Part shown: positions 34,328 to 45,308 of the stretch, in pieces
Position numbering within the stretch: the first letter of the stretch is position 1
How the letters are laid out: each line of letters starts with the position of its first letter
Assembly: GCA_030844895.1 (NCBI GenBank)
Contig: CM061223.1
Coordinates: 36,516,204-36,580,203 of the forward strand
From: Ambrosia x helenae
Lineage: Eukaryota > Streptophyta > Magnoliopsida > Asterales > Asteraceae
Length of the DNA: 64,000 nucleotides
Direction: 5' to 3'
The notes under the pieces: generated by a model
The model's database searches: none
Told to the model about the DNA's origin: nothing
What the model saw: the letters and a program-made list of their open reading frames with translations, nothing else
Made by a program: the position numbers and the translations under genes

Positions 34328-34336
34328 CTATTTATA
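34328..34336 (-). promoter_or_regulatory. TATA box of solo LTR 2
   Basis: TATAAATAG on the minus strand, with a palindrome cluster immediately upstream (34366-34495) and a pyrimidine-rich leader downstream. This fits an LTR promoter. Confidence 0.55.
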
Positions 34337-34365
34337 GGTGTTTTGACCCGGACTCTGCTGTTCAT

Positions 34366-34495
34366 GCGATTAGGAATACATGTTACGCGATTGGGAGCCT
34401 AATCGCATGAAGCACCAGGCGATTAGGTCCCAATCGCCTGTTGTTGATGCTACTCGCCCCACATATAGGCGATTAGGGGTTCCTAATCGCCCCTG
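34366..34495. repeat. GGCGATTAGG/CCTAATCGCC palindrome cluster, promoter-proximal
   Basis: Same motif as the distal cluster: GCGATTAGG near 34366, GCGATTGGGAGCCTAATCGC (34388-34407), GGCGATTAGGTCCCAATCGCC (34418-34438) and GGCGATTAGG..CCTAATCGCC (34468-34493). It lies upstream of the LTR TATA box. Confidence 0.9.
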
Positions 34496-36753
34496 TGGTG
34501 CTGGAACGAGTTTTTGGCGCGTTAAACACTATTTTAACATATTTAAACACGTATTCACATACCGATAAGTCACATAATGATTTCAAACATATAATGCATG
34601 ATAACTAACACGTTTACATCCGTTCACCAACTCCCGGGACTCGAGACTCGTGTGTGCATTAAACCCGGCGATTCCACGAATCGCCGATCCTTGTACCCAT
34701 AGTTATGGACCGACTCCCGATGACCCCGTGGACCATCATAACGACTCCCGATGATTCCCAGAATCATCATACCGACTCGACTGACCCCGTTAAGGACGTA
34801 ATATGCATGACTCGCTAAGGTAGACTCACTAGTTTAGTCAACGTTACTAACCTGAGTTTGCCGGGTGTCACAGTTTCTATAGAAGATTCATCAAGGATTT
34901 CTCAAAAATCGCTCGTCCACTCACTTAGCTCCTTGAAAAAGAGCATGAGTTTGTGTTCACTGAGGAGTGTCTTGAGGCGTTCAAATGTTTGAAGAGAAAG
35001 ATAGTTCAAGCATGAGTTTTTATTTCTCCAGATTGGGACCTTCCATTCGAGTTAATGTGTGATGCAAGAAACATGGCGGTATGGCAGTTTTGGGACAAAG
35101 AAATGACAAGTGTTTTCATCTAATCTACTATGCAAGTAAGACTCTCAATGATGCCCAAGAAAATTATACAACGACCAAGAAAGAATTCCTTGCAGTAGTG
35201 TTTGCCTTGACAAGTTCCGATCGTATCTCATCTTGTCAAAGACCATCGTTTATACTGATCATGCAGCCATGCGCCGTCTTTTCAATAAGCAGGACGCAAA
35301 TCCAAGGCTCATACGGTAAATTCTTCTACTATAGGAATTTGATATAGAGATAAAGGATAAAAGGGGGCCGAAAATGTTGCAACTGATCATTTGTTTCGTG
35401 TTGATGATATACCACCCGACAAGAAAGGAGATGAAATTCATGAACAAATTCTCAGGGTCGAAGATTCTAGCACATAGCCCTGGTATGTAGATTATGCAAA
35501 TTATTTGGCCAGTAGAATGCTCATTAAAGGACAGTCACTCTATGAAAGGAAGAAATCCTTTTCAGACTTGAAGTATTATCTTTGGGATGATCCCTATCTC
35601 CTTTGTATTTGTCCTGATTGTGTGATTCGCCGATGTTTTCATGGGAAAGAAGCCCAACAGATTTTACGTCAGTGCCATGAAGGTCCTACAGGAGGACACC
35701 ATACTGCGGGAAACACGGCTCGAAAAGTCTATGAAGCAAGATTTTATTGGCCAACAATTTTTAAAGATGCTGTCGTTCTCGTCCAAAGTTGTGATGCATG
35801 CCAGAGAGCCACCAACATAGATGCCCGTGATAAAATGCCACAATCCAGGATTGTGATTTGTGAAATCTATGATGTTTGGGGAACAGATTTTGTGGGGCCA
35901 TTCCTAGCTTCCACAGGAAATCTCTACATCCTTGTGGCAGTTGATTATGTTTCCAAATGGGTTGAAGCACAGGCACTACCAACAAACGATCCCAGAGTTG
36001 TCATCAAGTGAAGGCTCTTTTCGCTCGGTTCGGTATACCAAAGGCTCTCGTCAACAACAGAGGAACCCTCTTTTGCAACAAGCAGTTGGAGAAAACACTA
36101 AAGAGATATGGTTGTCAGCAGAGGTTCTCCACTCCTTATCATCCCCAAGCCAATGGCCAAGTAGAAGTCACTAATCGGGCCATAAAGATGATTCTTGAAA
36201 GAACCGTGTGATAGACAGAAAAGATTGGGCCGACTGGCTAGACAATGCACTTTGGGCACTACGCACAGCATACAAGACCCCGATTGGTACCACACCGTAA
36301 AGATTCGTGTACGGAAAGGCTTGTCATTTGCCGATAGTAGTGGAGCACATAGCTTATTGGGCATTGAAAGCAGCAAATTATGATCCTGATGATGTCAAGC
36401 AACACCGACTTTTTCAACTTCATGAACTCTACGAACTTCGCCAACAAGCTTATGATAATTCCCCCATCTACAAAGAAAAGACCATGAAATTCCACGACCA
36501 AAGACTCAGAAGAAAGGAGCAGTTTCAAGAAGGTCAGAAAGTGTTACTATACAGTTCGAGACTTAAGCTCTTTCTTGGGAAACTTAAGTCAAGATGGACC
36601 GAGCCATACATTGTGAAGAAAATCTATTCTTACATGGCGATAGATTTGGATACAACTTCGGGGGCTCTGTTCAAGATTAATGGTCACAGGATTAAGCCAT
36701 ACTTCGAGTACTTGACCAATGAGGACGTAGATGACATGCCGGCTCATCCATGA

Positions 36754-37676
36754 CTAGCCCACGTTTGTCCAACCAAAGACGTAAAACGTAGCACAGATAT
36801 ACCCCTCACCTAGTCACCCATCTTGAGCCTTAGCTTTTTTCATTTCTTCCATCACATGGAGCCCTTGTCATGGTTTTGGCGAAGTAAGCAGGTTGAAGGT
36901 AATCGGGACACTCTTGGGCAGTCTTCGAATGAAGAGAATAGACCAAACATCGTGATTTCCACTAAGGAAGTTTGGCAAAAGAAAATAAGATAGCCATGAA
37001 GAGTCACCATACCAAAGAATAAGCTTCACTGCAAGCATCATTCTACCACAAAAAAAGGTTTAGAAATAAGTCGAAAAATCTCCACAATAAAAGGGCTTAG
37101 AGAAAACTAATCTATTTGAAGATTGATTTCTAGGACATTCCTAGCGGAGATTATTAGGTGGAAACCAAAAAGTTCACAAATTAGGAACGTCAGAGCAATG
37201 AGTCTTCGGGGGGAGGAGTTTCACAAGACCACTATCCAGAGTTCGACATCTTCCTATCATGCCTCAGCCACTACCCGAGCCAGACATGACAGTAGACACC
37301 CATCCTACCCATTTATCACTTTATCATCTTCACCCGATAAAAGACCTTGTGATTCACATTTTCTCACCCATATTCAGCGGTGGAGATTTGATTTGCACAC
37401 AAGACTATGATATGTGCATGCCTTGGGTTGTATCTCAGTGATCACCCCCAAATAACACCCGAGTGAAATAACAGAAAATGTGAGGAATCAATGAAGTAAG
37501 ACACTTGAGGGACGTTTGATTAGGCACACCAAGGCTATTGGGAACATCTACCAAGGATGTATTTAGTAGGTGAGACTCTTAGGAGGTGGGTTGTTCGTGA
37601 CTTGTCATGTTACACCCACTTATTTTTACTCTACCATTGTTGCCTAGGTTTGGTTTGCTTGGGGACAAGCAAACAT
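36754..37676 (+). other. Athila 3' non-coding region
   Basis: Between pol and the 3' LTR. It contains no recognised protein. The text TTGCTTGGGGACAAGCAAAC at 37657-37676 is an inverted pair often seen just before the polypurine tract of Athila-like elements. Confidence 0.55.
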
Positions 37677-37688
37677 CTAAGTGTGAGG
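37677..37688 (+). other. Athila polypurine tract
   Basis: AAGTGTGAGGTG directly before the TGAT that begins the 3' LTR; it would prime plus-strand DNA synthesis. The young tandem elements have the same arrangement (AAGTGTGGGGGTG before TGAT). Confidence 0.65.
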
Positions 37689-38254
37689 TGATATGATGTG
37701 CCATCATTTATACATGTTTTATACATGTATTTACCACTCTTTTTGTATGCATTTATGCCTTTATCTTTGCAAAACAGAGCTAAATTGTTCCTATGAGTTA
37801 ATTGCATGTATTTGGAGGCAAACATGCAAAAAGGAGCGGAAACTAGCACGATGGGTAGGAATTTGAAGACTGATGTAGAGTGTGCACGGCCGTGCTTCTG
37901 CCCAAAGTCAACCAGTCAACATTTTCAGCTATCCAGATGAAGAAGTCAAGGTGCACGAGCATGCACAATATGGTGCACGGCCGTGCTTGCTGATACGTGC
38001 TCCCCAAGACTCCAACCGACCAAGACTGACATGCATTCATGCAATACAGATGAGCACGGGCGTGATCCTTTATGAGGACACACTTGTAGGGGACCAAGAC
38101 AGCTCAGAAGGACTTCAAGTACCAACAGAAAGTACCTGACTGTTGAGCACGGGCGTGCCCACTGTAACATTTTGTATTTATCTTAATTTTTAATAAATAA
38201 AATTCCTCGAGTTTATTCATCTTTGTTTAAGTTTCTTCTTATTATATTAATCAA

Positions 38255-39290
38255 CTAGCTGATTACCCCGGGAGAGTCCCGGGGTTGAAAAATCTAATTT
38301 TACGTGATAACCTATTGCAAATGGCTAAGTTAACTAACCACAAAATCTCTCAATCATTGCATGTTCATAGTATTCTAATCAGTAATAACTCATATTCCCT
38401 ACTCTAAAACCTAATCAGTAATCATCTAAAGAATCACTTATGTAAGTTACAACTATTCAAAAACTCATCATATCTCTCTAATTTCTCACATTCTAATGGC
38501 TCTTATAATTCCTAACCTAATCAACTAAACAAACACTTAAGTTGGAAGTTGTAACCATTGCATCTCATTATGCCACGTGGCATAATCAAGAGATTGTTGA
38601 GGCCACCATTGAACGCCACGCCAGCAACTATCAATTCTTCCCGGGAGCGTCCTGGGGTTGAAAAATATAACCATTATAATAATACTAATACTAATACTAA
38701 TAGTAATAATTATTACTCTTGTAATTAAATAAACAAAAAAATAACATTGCTATAAGTTGACACCATGTGTTGCAGTGTTGCGCGATTCTTTCTCCTAGCT
38801 TCTCTTGATAAAGTATACCTAGTAAAATTCCAATGATAACATGGCGATTGGGCTGATTTTCAGCATCGTAGATAAGAACCTGGTTTAAAAGAAAAAACAT
38901 GAACACTTTGTGTTTTTTTCCTGTATGAACGAAACCCCACAAAAAATAGTCGATTTTTTCTCCGTTTTTTATATAGCACTATGGTACTCGTTGGAAACAT
39001 AATAAAACGCTCGTTAATTTGGTGTAGTTTTTTTCTTTAAAAAATCCCGTATATAAAAGATATAAACGTTTAAAAATTATGGGAGGAAATATGAGAGAGA
39101 CAATTTTAAATTTATTTTTAAATTCTTTTTTCCTAAAATAACTCAATTTAATTAAAAAAAGAAATAATTCAAAAACACTAAAATCTTTCAATTATTAAGC
39201 CACGTGACACTCTTAAAGGGATGTTGAGGCCTCAATTGCATGCCACGTCAGCATATACATTTTCTTTTATATATATTAATAGATAATAGA
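38255..39290 (-). mobile_element. Small Helitron D with a repeated 3' hairpin
   Basis: On the minus strand it begins TCTATTATCTATTAATATAT (39290 downward) and ends with hairpin CCCCGGGACTCTCCCGGGG, TAATCAG and CTAG at 38255-38258. The flanks are A and T. A second, mutated hairpin end lies at about 38638-38662 and the GCCACGT(G/C) region also occurs twice (38571-38625, 39200-39250), so the element looks like two Helitron units joined head to tail. No coding region. Confidence 0.75.
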
Positions 39291-39468
39291 TATTCTTTTT
39301 TTTCTACACAAATAATATTGATATTATTAATAACATTTTCAACCCGTATAGTTTATAAAATGTTAAAAACTAGTGTTTAATAATATTTTCTTTCATTTAT
39401 ATTAACATTTGATATAATATATATGTGTTGATAATACAAAAACCTATAAAAAAACTAGTTTAAAAAAA

Positions 39469-39549
39469 GTACTGCTAACCAGACTCGAACCCGAATCTGG
39501 AAACGGGTTACACTTAGCACACAACAATACAACCACTAGACCAAACATC
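39469..39549 (-). mobile_element. SINE-like tRNA-derived fragment
   Basis: Minus strand: A-box-like TTTGGTCTAGTGGTTG and B box GGGTTCGAGTCTGG about 45 bp apart, followed by a T-rich tail. The stems of a tRNA do not all pair, so it is a repeat, not a tRNA gene. Confidence 0.5.
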
Positions 39550-40169
39550 AATTGTGACATATTCTGTATTCGACTTTTATTTATAGATATACTCTTTTTC
39601 CCCATCAAAGTCAACCAAAAGTCAAAACCCACCATCAAACCCATAATTAACTCCTCTAAATCTCGTTCAAAATCCAATTCAATCCCGGAGATCATGCCAC
39701 TAATCACCCTCCAAGTTTCCAAATCATCAAAAACGCGTATCAAGGTCGAATTATGGTTAATTGGTCTTAATTAATTCGGTTTATAAACTTTCCTTAACTA
39801 AATCATGAAATCGACCTACATAGATGATACCAGGCCAATTCCTCGTACCCCAACAACCTAAACAAGCCGATTAAGGTTTCCCCCAACCTAGTTTCCACGC
39901 ACAAACTCGCAATCGATCTGATTTAAAGCTTTTGTGTTTGTTTTGTTGATTTGCGATTACACCTCAAAATCATTCAAGTAAATCGATTAATTTATATGGT
40001 TAGGATCGGATTTTCATGTATATTAAAAGCCCTGCAATTTCGTTTCTGATCTGCAGCGTTTTCAGGGTTCAATTAGATTAGGATTGGGTTAGGGTTTATA
40101 AGTGTTAGATTTGGGATTTTTGATGTTTCAGGTTCGTATATAAATTAAAATCGCTTCTGAATCAAACAG

Positions 40170-40262
40170 CAAACACCACCTAGATCAACTGGTCTGGGCG
40201 TGGCCTTTCAGCCGAATGGGCACAGGTTCAAGACTCCTGGGGACCGGTTCTGTTTTTTTTTT
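40170..40262 (+). mobile_element. SINE-like tRNA-derived fragment
   Basis: A-box-like CTAGATCAACTGGTC and B box AGGTTCAAGACTC, ending in a run of about 12 T. TSD not identified. Confidence 0.45.
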
Positions 40263-41738
40263 TTGCTACTTCTATATAATGTCAATAATAGTTATAAATT
40301 CATTTAAATTATTAAAAATAGGAAACTGAATCCAAAATTTTTATAAAAATTATCATAGCTTTATAAGACCCTAGGGTTTATATTTATAATTTTATTTTCC
40401 AGAAAAATGTTTATTTATTATTTTTAATGTATTTATTTAGTTTAAACACTAAATAATTCATAAAAAATCGTGTTTAATCATTTTAGCATCAAAACTTTTT
40501 AATAATAATAAATCAATTTAAAATATTCAAAATAACAAAATTATTAGTTTTAAAATTCTGAAAATTATTTATATTCTCAGAATTAAAAATACTTGTAATT
40601 TTTATATTTGTTTTGACTTATTCCATTAATTTATACTTTTATTTCATATTTAATAACATAAAGTCTATTATTTAAATCCGAGCATGTTTCATTATTTACA
40701 CATTTAATCATTTTACATGTCTTTATACTTAGAAAGATAGATGAGATATTTTTTTTTATAAAAAAAATATATATTTACAATCAATTATGGTTTAACTCAA
40801 AAACCTTAGAATCCCCAAATCTAGTCTATAAAACCGTAAGCGCCTAATCCTAGACAACTTAGACTTTAAGTACGTTCCCTTACGAATTATTTATTTCTTT
40901 AGGTTAATCCGTTGGGATAATTCTAATCCAAATCTTGCGGTTCGACAAATTTCAAGTTATTACGCAAACGTTGAGTTTACATAGCCTCGTTTATGCAACT
41001 TTTTATGCTTGAAACTTTATGCTTTTATACTTGAGCAATTCTTCACACGTGTCTAGTTGTAAATATTTGATGTCACATGTCATAGACAAAAACTTGTTAG
41101 ACTTAAACTTAAACTTACATAATCATTAGCTTTGGCCAAGCCGGCGATATACAATAATAGATCTATTGGATTGACAACCCCACCTAGATTAGTTGACCAT
41201 TTCTATGGGAGCGCGGGTGATTGTTATCGTTCCAAACTTTATATTAAGGAGAACCGTGGATGCGGGATGGACCTAAACTTTGTCGGAGGATTGATTATGT
41301 GCATACTATCATTTGTGTTTTTTGTTTCCACATGTAAACTTTGATATACACTAGACATATGAATTGCTAAACTTTTGAAACTTACAAAATTATTGCTAGA
41401 CTAGGTCTATGTATTCTCACCAACTTTTAGTTGACCCCCCCATCTTTTCCAAACTTAATAGTTTCAGGGAACAATGGTGCTTGAAGTCTATTGCTATCCC
41501 AAGAGAAGAATATTTGAAGTTGTTAATTCGTGTCTTATCTTTACATGTAATAATTTTACTTCATGACATTTGGATGTATTTAGTTTGAAATTCATTTAAA
41601 TGGAACAATTGATTATTTAAACATTTGATTTGCCATGAGCTACCGAACAATCATCACTACGTGATACCTTGATGTTTCCACCATCGGTTGGGGGTGTTAC
41701 ACCCACATTGGAGCATGGGCGTGCACGCCCTACACCTC

Positions 41739-41746
41739 TATAAAAG
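41739..41746 (+). promoter_or_regulatory. TATA box of the Athila 3' LTR
   Basis: TATAAAAG, just after the CACG palindrome region, followed by a C-rich leader (CCCATTCCACCCGAATC). Typical LTR promoter. Confidence 0.65.
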
Positions 41747-42009
41747 GATACCTTCACTCATCATTTTGGTATCCCATTCCACCCGAATCTCTCCCACATT
41801 TATGCTATCTTAGGGTCTTGTAAGTGACCTTTGGAGCTTGGGATCACTCCATAAACACTTAGAGAGTGTGAGCTTTGAGGGAAACCACATAAAATCATCC
41901 AAAAACCCTCTAAATCCTCTAGCAACCCTCACCAAGTTTTCATATCAAAACATATCTAGTGAGTTTGTTGTAATGCCATCTCTTGGCTAGGATTTTAGAG
42001 TGTTGCTAG

Positions 42010-44751
42010 TGTGACACCCGGCAAATTCTGGTTAACAACATTGTCTAGATGAAAGTCTACCTTAGCGAGTCACGCGTATATTATACTTAACGAGGGTTAG
42101 CTAGATAGCTAGAAAGGACATACGTGCATTGTCTCGGGTTTGAGACAACTTACAAAACGTTTTCTAGTCCGGTTTGGGACTACTTTCACATCTCGGGTTA
42201 TGAGATGCTTTGACTCCTTGTGTGGGTCGGGTTACTACTTTCACATCTCGGGTTATGAGATGCTTTGACTCCTTGTGTGGGTCGGGTTTTGACTCCTTGT
42301 GTGAGTTAACGTGTGATTGCATGATTAGTGAACCTCGGACGTTGGTGAATAATAAACTTAGGTGTCTCGGTGATATCTGACAACTTATGTGAAAACCATA
42401 CGTGATTATGTGAACCTAGACCGAACACGTTAATAAAAATTATTAAAAGTGGAGTATGAGGTTGATTAGGGTCTTAACGCATGGGTTACACTTGTTACGG
42501 TTCGAAACAACGAAAACGTCGATAGGTAACGCGTCGGGAGGCTAAACGAAGCAAAAAAGCGCGCCCCGGACCTGTGAGCGGCCGCTCACAGGCTCCGAGC
42601 GGCCGCTCGAAGAGGACTGACGGGTTTAAACCGCCTCAAACTCGTATTTAAGCATCCTTAACCCCCATGCAGCCCTCATACTCAACCCTAATCGCCCCCT
42701 TACTGCCCCACACGAATATTTCACTCCAAAAACTCCTGCTAAGGCTCAAGATCATCAATTGGGAGGCTCCAAGGCGCGCGATTGATTGATTTGAAGAGCT
42801 AAGGGTATAACTCATGATTTCTTACGCTTTTTACTTTATGTTTTATTGTAAAAATCATATAACAAGTTTGTCCAGGTCTGAATGGGTTTAATAAACATTA
42901 AAACATGAGTCCTTTTGAAGATTAAACGGATTAAACCTATTAATAAACGCGTAGTAACATCATAGGATGCTTGTTGCGCAAGTTATTGGTGTTTTGATCC
43001 TAAAAGCTTTGATCTTGACATGTTTGATAATAGGATCTGATGGGAATAGGTATTAGGAAAGTTGTATGATGATTATTAGGTGTTATTGATTGATAATATG
43101 CAACTAGGGTTTGATATAATTGATAATATTGTACGATCAGAATCTGGACAGATTCTGAATGTCGACTTGTAGGGTCTGTTTCGTGGCTTGAAAATAATTG
43201 GTTTGATCGATTCTTTGCATGATTGTAACGTACAAGGTCTTAGCTTTTCATAATGGGTAAAACCATCGAATTTGGATATCGTTTGAGTCATTTTTGGAAT
43301 TTTAATTGATTAGGGGTCATATCAGATTTTCGGATTTGTAAATTGGACTAACTTTAAATGGTCATAACTTGAGATTTACAAGGAGTTAGATTATGAAATT
43401 TTTCCAGTAGGTCAATACTAGAAAAATAGAGCTTTTCCAAGTGGATTAATCTCGTTTGGATGAATACACAATTTTTAAGAATTTTCCTACTAAACTGACC
43501 TGTTGAGGAGATTTTCTAGACATAGCTGTGTTGTACGAATTTTCATAATTTTTGTGTTTGGAATTAAGACAAAACAAAAATTGGTATTGTCGAGTGAATC
43601 CCAAAGAAAATTCAGTAAAAATTTGGGAGGTTAACTCACTGAATTGCTATTTTAAATAAATTCTTTTTGATGGCGCACAATCTGTCCTGAAAACACAGAT
43701 TGTGTATTATGTGCTTCTGTGATTAATTGAGGTCTTAGGTGGTATGGAATTGACATGTAACTGAAGTACACTTGTCTGAGACACATACGGAATGTAGAAA
43801 CTAATTGTAACCAACGTATTCACCAACGGGTCCGTAGGGTTTACTATTGCATGTAGAATCACTAGGCGTCGCAAACACACTTTTGAACATTTAAAACGCC
43901 TTGGACAAACGAGTTATATGGGTAATGATATTACGCCTATACTCACTGAGCGACACTGTTATTAGGGTGTCGGTAGCATATATTGCTTGCTGTTCGGATT
44001 CTTTGCTTGCACGTTAAGGTGAGTTTACGGCCCCTCTTTTAAACTGGTTTCATATTTTCGGGGGAGAAAACATGTGTTAAAACGATTATTTGGTAACTAC
44101 TGTCATACTATGGGTTTCTATTGTGTACTACACGATCTTTGGAAGTCCCGGGGGGGAACCATGAATGTGCCGGTTTGCACAACGGGGAAATGTGAATAGC
44201 GCTATTGGGAGTGACCAACCCCGCTCGTCGGCTTGGAGGGCCGGGCGAGTGCATATTGTCTCAAACAGGAACAACAGGAACAACTGGTTTACTTTTCGGG
44301 CACAACATCTGGTATTCGAGTTAGTAATGGTTTTCCAATCGTGGTAGTAACAAAACATACGCCTAGCTAGCGTACACTGGTTTTCGATTTGTTATAGTAT
44401 GGACAGGTGGACTTGGTACTTGGATACAAAACCTGTAAACTCACCAGCATTTTTGTGCTGACGTAAACTTTTACATGTTTTCTCAAGTCGCTAAGGTAGC
44501 ACAATGGAACTAGGGCGCACGCGTCTGCACGGCGTCTAGTTAGAGTCGCATGGTTTTCATATGTTGAACAATTGGTTTACTTTTGAGATACTGTTTTGAA
44601 TAAGCTTCCGCTGTAAACGGGAATTTTAAACTATGTTTTGAAATTGCATTATATTCATTTAGACTTGTTTATTGTGATCGTTGGTTTGGATCCTGGTTTG
44701 TCATGCGCCTCGCGGAAAAAAACTCCGCAAGTGGATTTTGAGGGTGTGACA
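42010..44751 (+). repeat. 5' LTR of the full-length chromovirus
   Basis: Begins TGTGACACCCGGC and ends GAGGGTGTGACA. It contains NotI-type palindromes at 42573-42609, a TATA-like TATTTAAG near 42645, and an internal direct duplication of TTTCACATCTCGGGTTATG (42187 and 42239). Confidence 0.95.
42573..42609. repeat. Paired GAGCGGCCGCTC palindromes in the LTR promoter
   Basis: TGTGAGCGGCCGCTCACA (perfect 18-bp palindrome, 42573-42590) followed by CGAGCGGCCGCTCG (14 bp, 42596-42609), about 35 bp upstream of the TATA-like TATTTAAG. The same pair is in the 3' LTR at 50668-50704. Confidence 0.95.
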
Positions 44752-44754
44752 GAT

Positions 44755-44768
44755 TGGTATCAGAGCCA
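44755..44768 (+). other. Primer-binding site, initiator tRNA-Met
   Basis: TGGTATCAGAGCCA starts 3 nt after the 5' LTR and is complementary to the 3' end of initiator tRNA-Met, the primer most commonly used by plant LTR elements. Confidence 0.9.
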
Positions 44769-45308
44769 ATGGTTATAGTGAACTAGGACTGCATGTAGAG
44801 TCTAGTCTATAGCCGAGTCGCACACACTAGACGATCACATGGTACTAAACATTATGGTGGTTTACGTATGGTCTTGTCGGGGTGTCTCTAAATCATTTGG
44901 TCTTTCTACGTTACATCATCCGTTCTATCCTAAGTCGGGTTACTTGCTTTCTAGGCAGTGTGGTATATTGGGGTGAATCGTGTACTCTTGAGATTTGTCC
45001 AAGGCTCGGACATCTCCCTTTCCTACTTTAGTAGAAACACTTGCCATAAACTACCGTAGTATTACGGTGTATAGCTAAGAGTCTATGTTCGGTGATTTGA
45101 ACTTTGAACTAGGAGAACACTTGGAGGACCATGTAGAGCGGTTTATCATTTTGGGTGCACACAAAATCATAAACCGAAATGCATGGAAGCCCTAGTGAGC
45201 TCTGGGTTTGAAGGGATAGTCCTGGATTGGATCTAGCTTTGATCTTGTAAACATTAGTGGTTATCTTTATCGGCGAAACTAAGTTTTCTCGTTCTTTCTG
45301 CCAGAATC
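44769..45308 (+). other. Untranslated leader of the chromovirus
   Basis: About 540 bp between primer site and gag ATG. It has no long frame. It should hold packaging/dimerisation signals, but none was identified. Confidence 0.5.

Larger units (their letters stand above)
32215..34872 (-). mobile_element. Solo LTR 2 (Gypsy, reverse), TSD GTTTC
   Basis: It starts TGTCACACCCTCAAATTCC and ends GCCGGGTGTCACA. GTTTC is duplicated at 32210-32214 and 34873-34877. Length is 2658 bp. It is related to solo LTR 1 and to the LTRs of the 42010 element. It has a TATA-like TATAAATAG on the minus strand at about 34328-34336, and two clusters of GGCGATTAGG palindromes. There is no coding content. Confidence 0.92.
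31611..36753 (+). pseudogene. Athila pol (RT-RNaseH-integrase), split and degraded
   Basis: 31611-31859 has several stops but keeps reverse transcriptase text. 31860-32192 carries MPFGLFNAPATFQRCM and the active-site block VFMDDFSVF. Solo LTR 2 (32215-34872) interrupts it; the frame goes on as RRFIKDFSKIARPL. RNase H text is seen at 35100-35210 (YYASKTLNDAQENYTTTKKE). Integrase: zinc-binding HEGPTGGHHTAGNTARKVY and CDACQRA (35670-35810), first catalytic Asp in VWGTDFVGPF, the HPQANGQVEVTNRAIK block with the catalytic Glu at 36140-36190, and the C-terminal MYGKACHLP ... RWTEPYIVKK region (36307-36753). Stops and frame changes near 31608, 34925, 35015, 35345, 36010 and 36210 make it non-functional. 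Confidence 0.8.
39291..41131. other. Interior of solo LTR 3 without genes
   Basis: AT-rich. Apart from two tRNA-derived repeats (separate entries) nothing recognisable was found. Confidence 0.5.
38163..41701 (+). mobile_element. Solo LTR 3 (long Gypsy-type), TSD CCCAC
   Basis: TGTAACATTTTG ... GGTTGGGGGTGTTACA, flanked by CCCAC at 38158-38162 and 41702-41706. There is no coding region. The block around 41145-41225 (AATAGATCTATTGGATTGAC) resembles the same region of the 42010 LTR (near 44197), so it is probably an LTR of a related Gypsy family in plus orientation. It contains a Helitron (38255-39290) and two SINE-like fragments. The small frame 41132-41344 is a by-product. Confidence 0.8.

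Noticed and set aside
39469..39549. tRNA gene
   Set aside because: A and B boxes are present, but the acceptor and anticodon stems do not pair; better explained as a SINE-type remnant. The same applies to 5915-6003, 11444-11689 and 40170-40262.
42573..42609. Vector contamination suggested by two NotI sites
   Set aside because: The same sites are at the same place in the 3' LTR (50668-50704), so they belong to the element.
44128..44358. 76-residue frame in the chromovirus LTR, repeated at 52211-52450
   Set aside because: Both copies are within LTRs; no domain, and the two copies differ at the C-terminus because of a one-base change in a G run.
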